Origin: CS4-C045 sp963844115
GTDB lineage: Bacteria; Planctomycetota; Planctomycetia; Pirellulales; UBA7805
Assembly: GCA_963844115.1 (NCBI GenBank)
Contig: CAWJNN010000012.1
Span: forward strand, 1-64,000
Reading direction: 5' to 3'
Length of the DNA stretch: 64,000 nucleotides
Translations under genes and position numbers: made by a program
Part shown: positions 30,234 to 39,529 of the stretch, piece after piece
Layout: each line of letters opens with the position of its first letter
How positions within the stretch are numbered: position 1 is the stretch's first letter
Notes under the pieces: model-generated
Databases searched by the model: none
What the model was told of the DNA's origin: nothing
What the model saw: only the letters and a program-made list of their open reading frames with translations

Positions 30234-31512
30234 CGGTCGCTGAGATCTTGCAGGTCGCCGCCGGTCATTACGTCCAGCGTTACCCGAGCCAGGCGGCTCC
30301 CCAAGTCCAAAGCACGCTGGCCAAGTTATCACTGTGTCGCACGGCGGCCTTGGGTGATCGGCATTATCGCTGTGGCGACTGTGCGCATGAATGTGTCGTT
30401 TACAATTCGTGCGGCGACCGTCACTGCCCGACTTGCAGCGGTGCCAAGTGCGCCGACTGGCTCGATTCATCGAGCCAGTTGATCCTTGACGGGGTCGACT
30501 ATTATCAAGTTGTCTTCACGCTGCCGAGTGATCTGTCACGTTTGGCACTTGGTAATCGACGAGCGATCTACGATCTGTTGTTCGCATCAGCTTGGTCGCG
30601 CTCAAGCAGACGATTTCAGCCGAACAAGGTTACGACGCGGCAGCGCTGATGGTGTTGCACACTTGGAATCAAAAGCTCGACGTGCACGGGCATGTTCATG
30701 CGGTTGTGCCTGGTGGCGGACCGGCTCTTGACGGAAGTGGTTGGCGAGTCAGTCAGTGCGCAGACGATCCAAAGTCAGCGGGTCGATATCTTGTTGACGC
30801 CGATGAGCTTCGGCGGGTGTATCGAGACGCATTTCTGCGCGGCCTGGATCAACTACGCGATCGAGGCGAGTTAAAACTAGAAGGGGACTTCGGGCACTTA
30901 CAAGCCGACAATGCTTGGAAGTCTTTTACCAATGAACTTCGGGCAACGAACTGGGTCAGTTACATCAATCCGCCACCGCGTGAAGATTGCAGCGCCGCGC
31001 ATGTGCTGAAATACTTGGCTCGTTATTTAACGGGCGGTCCGATCTCCGACTCGCGAATCGTGTCGGCCGACCAGCGTGAAGTCACGTTCATGGCCCGAGC
31101 GGGCGAAACAGCGGGCGGGGAGTCGAAGCAGATTCCGATCACATTACCGACGGTCGAGTTCACTCGTCGCTGGTCGTTGCACGTGTTGCCCAAGGGTTAC
31201 ACCAAGACTCGTCGCTTCGGTGGTTGGAGCAACCCGCGTCGCGACGCTTATCTTGAGCAGTGCGGCAAACAGCTCGAAGCGATCGACGCGCCGTTGTCAC
31301 CGGAAGGCTGTGAATTCGGTCCTTTCGAGGACGTCGGGGATGAACTCGAAGGGACGTGTAAAAGCTGTCCAGCCTGCGGCGGCGAGATGATTCTGCAAGG
31401 AGAGCGAGCGAAGCCCAGCTGGCGTGACGTGATGAGTTCACCGAGTCGTCCAAGCTGGTATCTGGTCCCCGGCGGCTGTGAAAACTTGCCGTTGCGAGCG
31501 GTCAACGTTTAG
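30200..31512 (+). CDS. IS91-family HUH transposase (one frameshift)
   Basis: The N-terminal zinc-binding part reads YRCGDCAHECVVYNSCGDRHCPTC, followed by VVFTLP. The HUH nuclease motif is in HGHVHAVVPGG. The tyrosine region is LKYLARYLTGGPISDSRI, with two candidate catalytic tyrosines. The C-terminal zinc ribbon (CKSCPACGG) ends the protein. This is the rolling-circle IS91/IS801 type. The frame breaks near 30600, between FASAW and the KQTISAEQGYD segment. Start GTG at 30200, overlapping the recombinase gene. The stop is 28 bp before attC 4. Confidence 0.85.
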
Positions 31513-31540
31513 AATCAACATTCAACACGGCGGCGACAAA

Positions 31541-31600
31541 GCTCAACGCACGATCTATCCGTCCGCATCCTACAGCCGGATAGATCGCAATTCGTTATCC
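31541..31600 (+). repeat. attC site 4 (60-bp, 59-base-element type)
   Basis: R'' GCTCAAC (31541-31547) fits RYYYAAC exactly, and R' is GTTATCC (31594-31600). The centre is a perfect 11-bp stem CGATCTATCCG / CGGATAGATCG (31551-31561, 31577-31587). It is much shorter than the 89-91-bp neighbours and unrelated in arm sequence, so it came from another source. The same hairpin could instead be the 3' terminal hairpin of the IS91 element. Confidence 0.65.
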
Positions 31601-31615
31601 GACTGAAATGCTCCA

Positions 31616-32300
31616 ATGACGTATCGTGGCACCCAACAGGAATCGCGACAACGCTATCTCGCTGCATACGATGCCGCCGAGGCATCGAAGTATGACTCGT
31701 GGGTTAACGCAATGGCCCCATCGGATCACGACGCTTGCATTGCCGACTTGAAACACTGCGTCCAATTTCGCGATGATCTGGACGTGCTCGACGCTGGCAG
31801 CGGCACCGGGGCACTGTGCCTCGCATTGGTTCGGATTCCCGGACTTCGGATTACTGCGCTCGAACCCTGTTCGGCCATGAACGACTTGCTGGTATCGAAG
31901 CCTGAACTTGAACGGATTGCGACCGTCTGTGGCTTTTGTGACTGTGATGACGACATCGCACTTTCGACCGGATTCGTTTGACTTGATCGCATCGCGGCAA
32001 CTTGCCAACTGCCTATTCGATCCGCTTGCCGCGTTCCGAAACTGGATCCATTGGCTGCGTCCGGGCGGCACTATGGTGGTCATGGACGGCCTCTTTGACC
32101 GCGACGCTTGGTCTGGAACGTGGGATGGTATGGTTGACACACTTCCGCTGTCCGCTTGTCGGACTACTGCGACCGTGCCGTACTTGCTCGAACAGGTCGG
32201 CTTTCACGTCGACTATGTTGGGCCGATGGTTCACACAAATGAATTGCTCTCGACCCGAACACCTCGTTACATCGTAGCGGCGACCAAACCCGGCGGATAA
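31616..32300 (+). CDS. Cassette 5: SAM-dependent methyltransferase (one frameshift)
   Basis: A class I methyltransferase. Motif I is DVLDAGSGTGALCLAL near residue 57, followed by ITALEPCSAM (motif II acidic region). After a frame change near 31955 come SFDLIASRQLANCLFDP (motif IV region) and WLRPGGTMVVMDG (motif VI), ending with the conserved beta strands. Joined length is about 228 codons. The substrate is unknown; small-molecule methyltransferases are common in cassettes. The ATG is 22 bp from the cassette boundary. Confidence 0.75.
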
Positions 32301-32385
32301 GTCGGTGAACCGGCGCCGGAAAACGCCGCGCGTTTGCTGCGCTCATCAACGTCAACTCCCGTCCCGGTTACCTCAAACGTTATCC
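32295..32385 (+). repeat. attC site 5
   Basis: R'' GGATAAG (32295-32301) and R' GTTATCC (32379-32385). Arms GGTGAACCGGCGCCGG and CCCGTCCCGGTTACC are partly complementary. The same L-arm wording (GTGAACCGG / CCGGTTA) as attC 1 and attC 3 marks one chromosomal attC family. Length 91 bp. Confidence 0.8.
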
Positions 32386-32411
32386 CGTTTAGGCGAGCCG
32401 CACGTGCAGGA

Positions 32412-32657
32412 TCAAGAAGCCTGAATAACAGAGTTCGGCTCCATCTCGACGCGCTCGACATCGAATCCGGTCGAGCGAACATCGCCAATTGCTGATCGGA
32501 TCGCTTCTTCCAATGATCCAGCCTCGCGATGGAAGTGAATCTGTGGCACTCCCGCGATTGTCGATATCGTGCCGTCGTTGAACGTCTCGTACATCTTGTC
32601 CGCTTCGTCCTCATTTGGATCGGCTGTCAGCACCAATGTGAATTCATGTTCTTTCAT
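32412..32657 (-). CDS. Small protein, possible antitoxin partner
   Basis: An 81-residue protein (MKEHEFTLVLTADPNEDEAD...). A beta strand, an acidic helix and the segment FHREAGSLEEAIRSAIGDVRSTG resemble small proteins that pair with HicA-like toxins, but I cannot name a family with certainty. It is on the minus strand inside the array, opposite to the other cassettes, so it must use its own promoter. Reversed gene pairs in arrays are typical of toxin-antitoxin cassettes. It follows the next gene (32679-32900) with a 21-bp gap. Confidence 0.5.
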   Translation of the reverse strand: MKEHEFTLVLTADPNEDEADKMYETFNDGTISTIAGVPQIHFHREAGSLEEAIRSAIGDVRSTGFDVERVEMEPNSVIQAS

Positions 32658-32678
32658 GATAATCCTCTTGCCATTTGG

Positions 32679-32900
32679 CTAATGGGGGCAACGATCAACA
32701 TCACGCCGAATATCGCGGGCATGGGCTTCTGGATTCCGTGGCGTCGACATCACGCGAATCCGACATCCATCGCGGCCACTGTGTGCGCAATACAACATTC
32801 CCCAAAGATGTGCTCGCGGGCCAGCCATCGTCACGGTCCAGTCGTTGCTTTCGGCATATCGAATGGCTTCCCGAATGTGCTTGTTTTGATGATCGGCCAC
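32679..32900 (-). CDS. Small HicA-like protein, possible toxin
   Basis: A 73-residue protein: an N-terminal helix (NKHIREAIRYAESNDW), two strands with HLWGMLYC, a second part CRIRVMSTPRNPEAHARDIRRDVDRC. The length and alpha-beta-beta-beta-alpha layout resemble the dsRNA-binding fold of HicA toxins, but the signature GSHH is not present (AHLW instead). First gene of a two-gene minus-strand unit with 32412-32657. The assignment is structural inference. Confidence 0.45.
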   Translation of the reverse strand: MADHQNKHIREAIRYAESNDWTVTMAGPRAHLWGMLYCAHSGRDGCRIRVMSTPRNPEAHARDIRRDVDRCPH

Positions 32901-32958
32901 TTCCCTGCCTTCCGTGCTTGTCTCGTCACGGTGTCAATTATACCATTACGTCTAATCG

Positions 32959-33375
32959 GTGGCGAAGCCTGTCGGCCACCTACACAAAGATAAGTCGGCG
33001 TTGTTCTTCGCTACCACGAAGGGCAACGGCGAGCTAGTAGATGTCCTCAAGGACGCCGGTGCACAAGGCGACCCGGTACCGATTCGATTGACAAACGAAC
33101 TTATTCAGGCGGCGTGCCGTGGATTTGAAATGGTACAGGGTGAAGGATTTTCATTGTATCCAGGCGTGGTGCGCGATTTGGACGGAGCGCCTGACCTAGA
33201 AGACGTTATCCAAGCGGGGGGCAATGTGAATTGGGCGCGGCCGAATGGATACACACCACGAATGTATGCTGCTAATCTTGGACTGATTGAGAACGTCAAA
33301 ACACTACTGGCCAACGGCGCCGACGTTAAATTGGCATCGACCACCGGAGACACTGCGATATCCCTACACTCCTAA
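32959..33375 (+). pseudogene. Ankyrin-repeat protein fragment
   Basis: The segments ALFFATTKGNGELVDVLKDAGA and YTPRMYAANLGLIENVKTLLANGADV are ankyrin repeats, followed by a partial one (TTGDTAISLHS). It begins only at a GTG with no good ribosome binding site and lacks an N-terminal part, so it looks like a gene remnant at the right edge of the cassette array. No clear attC follows the toxin-like pair, so the array end is ill-defined. Confidence 0.5.
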
Positions 33376-33552
33376 AATGAGATAACAGTCGGCGCCTCGT
33401 AGTTGGTTCCAACGTGTGGTGGTTGGGATACGGTCGCGCCCAAGGCCAACTCAGCCTCGCTACGCACGCCAATCACGAAGGCGCCCATCGCAATGGATGC
33501 GACTTGCAAACGTGGCGTGGCTTTCAAAACCACTCGGCAATAGACGTGCCGG

Positions 33553-34254
33553 CTAATCCTCTGCCAGGTACAGCAGGCGACCGCAGCTGCAGTAGACCAA
33601 TTTGGAAAGATGCAGCATGTTGATCATGTTCGGCGTAATCTGCTGATAGCAGCCACCGCAACAATCGCTCTCGACCGCCGCCATCCCATCCGATCCTCTC
33701 ACCTTCATAATGCGATCGTAATCGGCCCGATAATCAATGGGGATTTGTGGTTCGGCCTCCTTCAACTCTTGTTCGATCCGCTTGATATCCGCTGTGATTC
33801 CAGCGGAACTGTTGTTCACCTGGCCCGTGACCTTTTCCAGTTCAGCCTTTCCCTTGGCAACGTTTTGTTCCGCCTTCCCAATATTGATCTGAAGTTGTTC
33901 TATTTTTTCCAGCGCCTCCAGGATCTCGTCCTCCAGAACACTGTTCGCCATCCCGTCCGCAGCAATCTGCTCTACCAGCGCCTGATATTCGCGATTCGTA
34001 TTACAGGCATTCAACTTGGCTCGCAATTCGAGAATCTTATCTTCACCCGACTTCAGCTGGAGCTGTTTCTGGTCCGCGGCAATGTGCGCCGCGATCGTCT
34101 TTGCGCGCATTCCTTCCAGCTCTACCTCGAGCCGCGTAACGGCCGACTGAGCCGATTTGATATGTCTGGGACCGCGTTCCAACTGATCCCGCAGCTCTGC
34201 CAATTGCGAGTATAGATGATGCAGTTGGCGAAGCACCACAGCCGAAATACTCAT
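33553..34254 (-). CDS. Coiled-coil C4 zinc-ribbon protein
   Basis: A 233-residue protein. Residues about 10-170 form a long helical hairpin (LNACNTNREYQALVEQI is the conserved turn). The C-terminus is a zinc ribbon with CCGGC and, 19 residues later, CSCG (DCCGGCYQQITPNMIN..VYCSCGRLLYL). This is the bacterial family related to CT398/RSP_7908. Proposed roles include interaction with sigma-54 or nucleic acids; no role is proven. It lies just downstream of the sigma-70 gene and its terminator, on the same strand. Confidence 0.8.
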   Translation of the reverse strand: MSISAVVLRQLHHLYSQLAELRDQLERGPRHIKSAQSAVTRLEVELEGMRAKTIAAHIAADQKQLQLKSGEDKILELRAKLNACNTNREYQALVEQIAADGMANSVLEDEILEALEKIEQLQINIGKAEQNVAKGKAELEKVTGQVNNSSAGITADIKRIEQELKEAEPQIPIDYRADYDRIMKVRGSDGMAAVESDCCGGCYQQITPNMINMLHLSKLVYCSCGRLLYLAED

Positions 34255-34418
34255 ATAGTTTCCTCAGTTTGTCGTCTGTATTTTATCACATCGATATCGC
34301 CGCGATGCAGGGCCATCGCATCGATGCGTTCGTGCCGACCATTCCGTCCTGGGACTGCCGCGGCGGCGTCCTTCGTCTCGCGCTAAATGCGGTAGACGGT
34401 AACCTTTGATCATGGCAA

Positions 34419-34455
34419 CAAAAAAAGCCGCTGGTCGATTGACCAGCGGCTTTTG
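34419..34455 (-). terminator. Rho-independent terminator of the sigma factor gene
   Basis: AAAAGCCGCTGGTC and GACCAGCGGCTTTT flank a 4-base loop, giving a stem of about 14 bp. On the minus strand it is followed by a run of seven T. It lies 17 bp past the sigma-70 stop. Confidence 0.9.
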
Positions 34456-34471
34456 CCTGGCAAACACCGCA

Positions 34472-36211
34472 TCAGCCTGCGGCGGCTGGCAAAAAGCTGA
34501 CCAGCTGATCACTTCGCACCGGGTTCTGAAGTTTGCGCACAGCCTTCGCTTCGATCTGCCGAACGCGTTCGCGCGTGACACTAAAGATGCGTCCAACTTC
34601 TTCCAATGTATAGGTATAGCCGTCATCAAGCCCATACCTCAAGCGAATGATCTCACGCTCGCGATAGGTGAGCGTCTTCAGCAGACCGTCAATTCGTTCA
34701 CGTAACTGCCCGTGGTTCGCCAATCGCAACGGGCTCTCGGAACCCTTATCCTCGATCAACTCGCCAAAGCTATTATCTTCGCTTTCCCCAACGGGTCGGT
34801 CAAGGCTCACCGGATGCCGCCCGATGTCCAGTACTCGACGAGTCTCTTCCAGACTGATCCCGGCAGCATCCGCCGCTTCCTCCGGCGTCGGTTCGCGCCC
34901 CAGCTCCTGAACGAACTGCTTGGACACGTTACGCAGACGAGTCAAAACGTCGATCATATGGACCGGAATCCGAATGGTACGGCCCTGATCGGCGATCGCA
35001 CGGGTGATCGCCTGTCGGATCCACCAGGTCGCGTAGGTGGAGAACTTGTAGCCACGGCGGTACTCATATTTATCGACCGCCCGCATCAGGCCCGTGTTGC
35101 CTTCCTGGATCAGATCCAGGAAACCGAGTCCACGATTGCGATACTTCTTGGCAATCGACACAACCAGTCGCAAATTGCTGCTGGAAAGCCGACGCTTGAC
35201 CGCCTCGTAATCCTCAAAGAAGCGCCGGATGTCCATCAGGCGGTTTCGCAGGCTGCGAGGACTCTCCATGGTCAGCATCATCAAGTCGCGTAGTTCGCGT
35301 CGCCACTGCGAAACCTGGTCCGCCTGCAACGGATTCGCGCGTGCCTGGCGGATCTGCGTCTGCAGCTCGCTCATGCGCCACGAGTATTTCTCCAGCTCGG
35401 CGATCAAGGGTTGAATACGACGGGTACGCAGGCTTAGCTCTTCCACCAGTGTCAACGCCTTGGTCTGACCCTGCAACAATCGGCGACGCGCGGCGACCCA
35501 GCTGTGCCGATCGGTCCGACGGCTGATCAGTCGAGCGAAATCGGTTTGATTGCGATCCATGATCTTGCGCAACGTCGACAGGTTGAGCGGCATGCGCGCC
35601 TGAACCTGTTCCTTCGTCAGGCATTCGGTCAGGGACACCTTAATGGTCCGATCGAACGGGAGAATGCCGGCGTGAACTTTTTCCAGCGTGGTTACCGTCG
35701 CGTCCAAAGCAAAGTTGCATCCCAATAAGGCTCGGCGAAAACAGCGCCGAGTAATTTCGATCTCTTTCGCGATCGCTACCTCTTCCGCGCGACACAGCAG
35801 TGGAATCTGCGCCATTTGCGTCAGGTACGTACGAAGCGGATCGACACTTGCACGCGGGAGTTCAACCGGTTCGTCGCCCAACAGACTGGGCTGTTCATCC
35901 TTTTTAGTTTTGGCGGATGAATCACGCTTGAATACCGGAACACAATGGCGGGACACAAGTCCGATGCCTGCGTCTTCCAGGGTATGAATCAGCTGGTTCA
36001 GCTTCTCCGGCCCGACGGCGTCGTCGGGCAAATAAGAAATGGCATTGTCGTACGTAAGATAGCCCTCGGCCTTGCCTTGACCGACAAGTTCTTCGAGTTT
36101 CTGTTTATCGAGCTTCTGTTCCTCGAGCTTCTGTTCCTCGAGCTTCTGTTCCTCGAGCTGCTCGTTTTCGTTGAAACGGACGTCTTCGAATTGCACTACC
36201 TTGAATTCCAC
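34472..36211 (-). CDS. rpoD: Primary RNA polymerase sigma factor (RpoD/SigA)
   Basis: A 579-residue sigma-70. Region 1.2 carries DPLRTYLTQM; region 2 reads NLRLVVSIAKKYRNRGLGFLDLIQEGNTGLM, then YKFSTYATWWIRQAITRAI (2.4, -10 recognition). Region 3 includes GREPTPEEAADAAG, and region 4 YTLEEVGRIFSVTRERVRQIEAKAVRKL (-35 recognition). It is the housekeeping factor, being the complete four-region type. The N-terminus is odd: a 15-bp tandem repeat encodes LEEQK three times (36111-36155) after residue 18. Start GTG at 36211 with an AGAGAGG site. Ends at a strong terminator. Confidence 0.92.
   Translation of the reverse strand: MEFKVVQFEDVRFNENEQLEEQKLEEQKLEEQKLDKQKLEELVGQGKAEGYLTYDNAISYLPDDAVGPEKLNQLIHTLEDAGIGLVSRHCVPVFKRDSSAKTKKDEQPSLLGDEPVELPRASVDPLRTYLTQMAQIPLLCRAEEVAIAKEIEITRRCFRRALLGCNFALDATVTTLEKVHAGILPFDRTIKVSLTECLTKEQVQARMPLNLSTLRKIMDRNQTDFARLISRRTDRHSWVAARRRLLQGQTKALTLVEELSLRTRRIQPLIAELEKYSWRMSELQTQIRQARANPLQADQVSQWRRELRDLMMLTMESPRSLRNRLMDIRRFFEDYEAVKRRLSSSNLRLVVSIAKKYRNRGLGFLDLIQEGNTGLMRAVDKYEYRRGYKFSTYATWWIRQAITRAIADQGRTIRIPVHMIDVLTRLRNVSKQFVQELGREPTPEEAADAAGISLEETRRVLDIGRHPVSLDRPVGESEDNSFGELIEDKGSESPLRLANHGQLRERIDGLLKTLTYREREIIRLRYGLDDGYTYTLEEVGRIFSVTRERVRQIEAKAVRKLQNPVRSDQLVSFLPAAAG
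36111..36155 (-). repeat. In-frame 15-bp tandem repeat in rpoD
   Basis: Three identical 15-bp units (plus-strand AGCTTCTGTTCCTCG) encode LEEQK repeats near the sigma factor N-terminus. A fourth, diverged unit encodes LDKQK. Confidence 0.9.
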
Positions 36212-36304
36212 GGGGAAACCTCTCTTTGCGCATCCTGCGCATAAGTTGCGGGGTTTTTTTCGTCAGGCATCCTCACCCTTCCATAGGATCGGAATTACCT
36301 GGCG

Positions 36305-38135
36305 TTAACGGGACAGATGACGTGCCCGTTCTTGTTCTACAATTTTCTCAAGTACACTTACCTCCTCAAGTTCGTCAAATTGATGTTCACGTAGCGAGGC
36401 GACGGTTGAGTCCCGTTGCCGTAAATGCGAGCGACGACGGAGGCTCTGCAGCACATCCGGCAATTGGCCCGCGATATCACTTCCTCCACGATCTCGCCCA
36501 CGCTCGTCCAGTTGGACGAGCAAACTCTTTAGCTCCGGTTCGTCAAACTCCAAGATCAGCCGATTAAAATCCGGGGGGATGCCGTCAGCTGCCAGGTCCA
36601 TGCACTTGGCAAAGATTCGCCTGCAGACGGAGTCGGTAAGCTGATCAGGACCAATTTCCTCGGTGATCGTGGATACGGAGTCCGGATGCTGTATGACGAT
36701 TTCAATTAATTCGCGTTCCCAAGAATCATGAATAGTATCCGAAGCGACCGGCGATGCCAGCTCGTCCGTCCGGCGGGAACGCTTCGAACCGCGGCGGCGA
36801 AGGGCCGCCAGGCGTTCTCTCATCATTTGCTCGTCAACGCGAAAGCGACGAGTTAACCGCACGAGGAACTGCTCTTCTCGCAATCCCGCTTCGGTGGTTC
36901 CGTTGGCGCAGGGTCGGTGCCCTGGCGACGGTCTGGAGAACGTCTTCGAGCGCTCGATTGGCGGCGTGAGAACCGTCGGCCGGATCGATTCCGCGTGTCG
37001 CGACATTCACCTTGTGGTCCAGCGCGTCCGACGCTCCGTCAAGCAACACTTGAAATTTGTCGGGGCCGTTTTGGAGCACGTAGTCGCACGGATCGAGACC
37101 TTCCGGCAAAGTCAGCACGCGCAGATCCATCTGACTAGCGACAAACAGATCCAGGATCTCGTTCGCGCGGCGCTGGCCCGCATCGTCACCGTCCAACACC
37201 AAGGTGACACAGTCCGCGTATCGATTCAGCAGCTGAATATGGCGAGGTCCCAAAGCCGTGCCCAACACGGCAACGACGTTTTCCAGTCCGGCCTGATGTG
37301 CCGCAATGCAGTCGGTGTAGCCCTCCATCACGACAACATGTTTTTGTTTTTCGATGGCAGCTCGCGCAACATTCAGGCCGTACAGCTGATTGCTTTTCGA
37401 AAACAGCGGTGATTCCGGCGAGTTAATGTATTTGGCAGCTCGGTCGTCGCTCGACGGTGGCAAGATGCGACCACCCATCGCAATTGGGCGGTCCTGGGAA
37501 TCGCGAATTGAAAACAATACGCGACCGCGAAACCGGTCATACCGTTTTTTCGAATCCGACGAGGACGCAATCAACCCGACGCGTTGCAGATCATCCAGCT
37601 TGAATTCTGAGCCCCTCGAACGCTCGATCAGCCATGTCCAACTGTCCGGCGCGTAACCGAGACGGAAACGGCGGATGCTTTCGTCGCTAATCTGGCGCTG
37701 CGCGAGGTACTGTCGAGCACCTTCGGCAATGGGGTCGTGCAACAACGTGCGATGGTATTCGTCTTCCGCCCAGGCCGCGGCGCGAAAAAGGTCTTGCTTG
37801 GTTTGACGAACGAGTGCCGCATTTCCATTTCCCGCTGGAGATTTCAATTCAATACCCGCTCGTTCGGCCAGCATCGAAAGCGCTTCAACAAATTCGACAC
37901 CCTCGCGGCGCATTAAAAAGCTGAAGACGTCGCCGCCGAACTGGCATACCCAGCATTTGAACGTCTGCCGTTCCGGGTTGACCTGCAGGCTGGGCTTGGT
38001 GTCCTCATGCCAGGGACATAATCCGGCAAAGACGCGCCCCTGTCGACGGAGCGGTAGATATTGCCCAACCAACTCGACGATGTCGGTGGCCTGGCGAACT
38101 TGTTCTTTGGTGTCAAACGCGGGTCCTTGCGACAC
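36305..38135 (-). CDS. dnaG: DNA primase DnaG (one frameshift)
   Basis: The N-terminal CHC2 zinc finger reads CPWHEDTKPSLQ...FKCWVCQFGGD. The TOPRIM core has VVMEGYTDCIAAHQAG and LVLDGDDAGQ. The frame breaks near 36905, after the segment ALEDVLQTVARAPTLRQ, and continues with REEQFLVRLTRRFRVDE into the helicase-binding C-terminal region. Joined length is about 610 codons, normal for DnaG. It synthesises Okazaki primers. It is upstream of rpoD on the same strand, the classic dnaG-rpoD order. Confidence 0.88.
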
Positions 38136-38165
38136 CGAGACTCCTGCGACGTGTTACGATGTTCT

Positions 38166-38213
38166 AGAAAGATCTGGGGCAAGAAAGATCTGGGGCAAGA
38201 AAGATCTATGTGC
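38166..38213. repeat. 16-bp tandem repeat upstream of dnaG
   Basis: AGAAAGATCTGGGGCA occurs twice in full and a third time in part, 30-80 bp upstream of the dnaG start codon. This is inside the likely promoter or leader region. Confidence 0.85.
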
Positions 38214-38757
38214 AACGCCACCGTCGCGAGTCTTCCTTGACTCCTCCTGGTTCGCTCGGTCTCTTACGCACTTCCGAGCACCGTACTCCAAGACGGAGGT
38301 AGAATTATAGTGGCGCACACCAAAACCGGTCAACGCAAACACGAAAATTTCTAACCGACCGATGTTGCTCCGGTCATTGCCTGGGACATGCCTCGAGACA
38401 ACTTTCCGTACAGCTCTGTATTATGCCGACCGAAGCGTACCGTTCAAGCGGGCACAGAAAGCGACTCGCTTGCTAGCACCAGCAACGCTGGCGATGACAG
38501 AGGGCAGGCCGCTGCAAACGGTTTGTCGCCAGCTTAAGGCCTGACCGAGACCGGCCGTCGACCAACCATCGCATCAACAGTTGTCGAATCACCGTCGGGT
38601 AGGCTGCGCAGTGCGCGACCGAATTCGGCTCGGTGGCGGCGACCAGCAAACTCAATTCGCGCTTATTGAATGCAGGTATAATCGACATCGTGAAGGGAAT
38701 GGTGAAGGGACTCGCCAGCACGACCAACCGCCGAGACCTTCGTGAAGAAACACTGCA
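38214..38757. other. Intergenic region between dnaG and aat
   Basis: About 540 bp without a convincing gene; short ORFs here lack ribosome binding sites and family features. The two divergent promoters for dnaG and aat should lie here. Confidence 0.45.
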
Positions 38758-39459
38758 ATGAAGAGACTCCGCGCATCACGATTTTTTCCACCCGCCGAAA
38801 TGGCCGATTCCGACGGTCTGGTCCTATTGGGAGGCCAGTTAAACACACCGTGGCTGCTGGACGCCTATGGTCACGGAATATTCCCCTGGCCGGTCTTTGA
38901 AAACGACGCCCTGTTAGCGTGGTGGACTCCTGACCCGTGCGCGATTATGGAATTCGACGATGTTATCGTTTCGCGCCGACTCAAACGAACTTGCCGAACC
39001 GGCAAGTTCACCGTTTCCTGCAACCGTGATTTTACGGGCGTTTTGCGTGGCTGTGCCACCTCTCAAGACCGTTCTGGCAACACATGGATCGTTCCATCCA
39101 TGATGAAGGCGTATCAAGATCTTCATGCCGAAGGTTATGCACACAGTGTCGAAGTCTGGCAGGGCGATCGCCTGGTCGGCGGCACGTACGGTGTCAGTAT
39201 CGGCGGCGCGTTTTCGGCCGAATCCAAATTCTATCGCGTGAGCGATGCGTCGAAGATCGCGCTGGTCGCGTTGATCCGCCATCTGCAGCGAAGAGGGTTT
39301 GAGTTGCTGGATATTCAACAGTTGACGGAACACTCGCAGCGCCTGGGCGCGACCGAAATCCCGCGGCAACAATTCCTTCAGCGGCTTTCGCTCGCCCAAC
39401 AGCTACCGGTCTCCTTCGGGGACACGTTGGAGGTAGCCGTCGATGATCTTTCGGGTTGA
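38758..39459 (+). CDS. aat: Leucyl/phenylalanyl-tRNA-protein transferase
   Basis: A 233-residue protein of normal length. FPPAEMADSDGLVLLGGQL and YGHGIFPWP near the N-terminus, LAWWTPDPCAIM, GGAFSAESKFYRVSDASKIAL and LLDIQQLTEHSQRLGA are all family landmarks. The enzyme adds Leu or Phe to N-terminal Arg or Lys residues to mark proteins for ClpS/ClpAP degradation. The usual ESMF motif reads ESKF here. Confidence 0.9.
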   Translation: MKRLRASRFFPPAEMADSDGLVLLGGQLNTPWLLDAYGHGIFPWPVFENDALLAWWTPDPCAIMEFDDVIVSRRLKRTCRTGKFTVSCNRDFTGVLRGCATSQDRSGNTWIVPSMMKAYQDLHAEGYAHSVEVWQGDRLVGGTYGVSIGGAFSAESKFYRVSDASKIALVALIRHLQRRGFELLDIQQLTEHSQRLGATEIPRQQFLQRLSLAQQLPVSFGDTLEVAVDDLSG

Positions 39460-39504
39460 CAAGTGCTCTCGGTTTGACAAGTGCCGTCGGTTGAACAAGT
39501 GGCT
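39451..39504. repeat. 18-bp tandem repeat at the end of aat
   Basis: Three units of TCGGTTTGACAAGTGCCG type (39451, 39469, 39487) with 2-4 differences each. The first overlaps the aat stop codon. Confidence 0.8.
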
Positions 39505-39529
39505 GTGCGATTGAAACGTGGTTTGCCGA

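Larger units (their letters stand above)
29062..31594 (+). mobile_element. Cassette 4: IS91-type element with tyrosine recombinase, bounded as an integron cassette
   Basis: The unit starts at the R' cut of attC 3 (G/TTGAAC) and ends at the R' cut of attC 4. Its first 14 bases (GTTGAACTTAATCG) match the complement of the left end of attC 4 at 11 of 14 positions, so the boundaries behave like those of a single cassette. Inside are a tyrosine recombinase and an overlapping IS91-family transposase. An 11-bp inverted pair CGAATTGCGAT (29073) and ATCGCAATTCG (31584) lies near the ends. Alternatively an IS91 element inserted into a pre-existing cassette. The recombinase-plus-transposase pair itself is a known IS91-like arrangement. 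Confidence 0.6.

Noticed and set aside
31551..31587. Rho-independent terminator for the transposase
   Set aside because: The 11-bp stem has no T-run and is flanked by R''/R' boxes, so an attC or IS91 end is a better reading.
32951..32984. Sixth attC after the toxin-like pair
   Set aside because: There is a short stem (GGTGGC/GCCACC) but no R' box and no match to the cassette start at 32379-32390.
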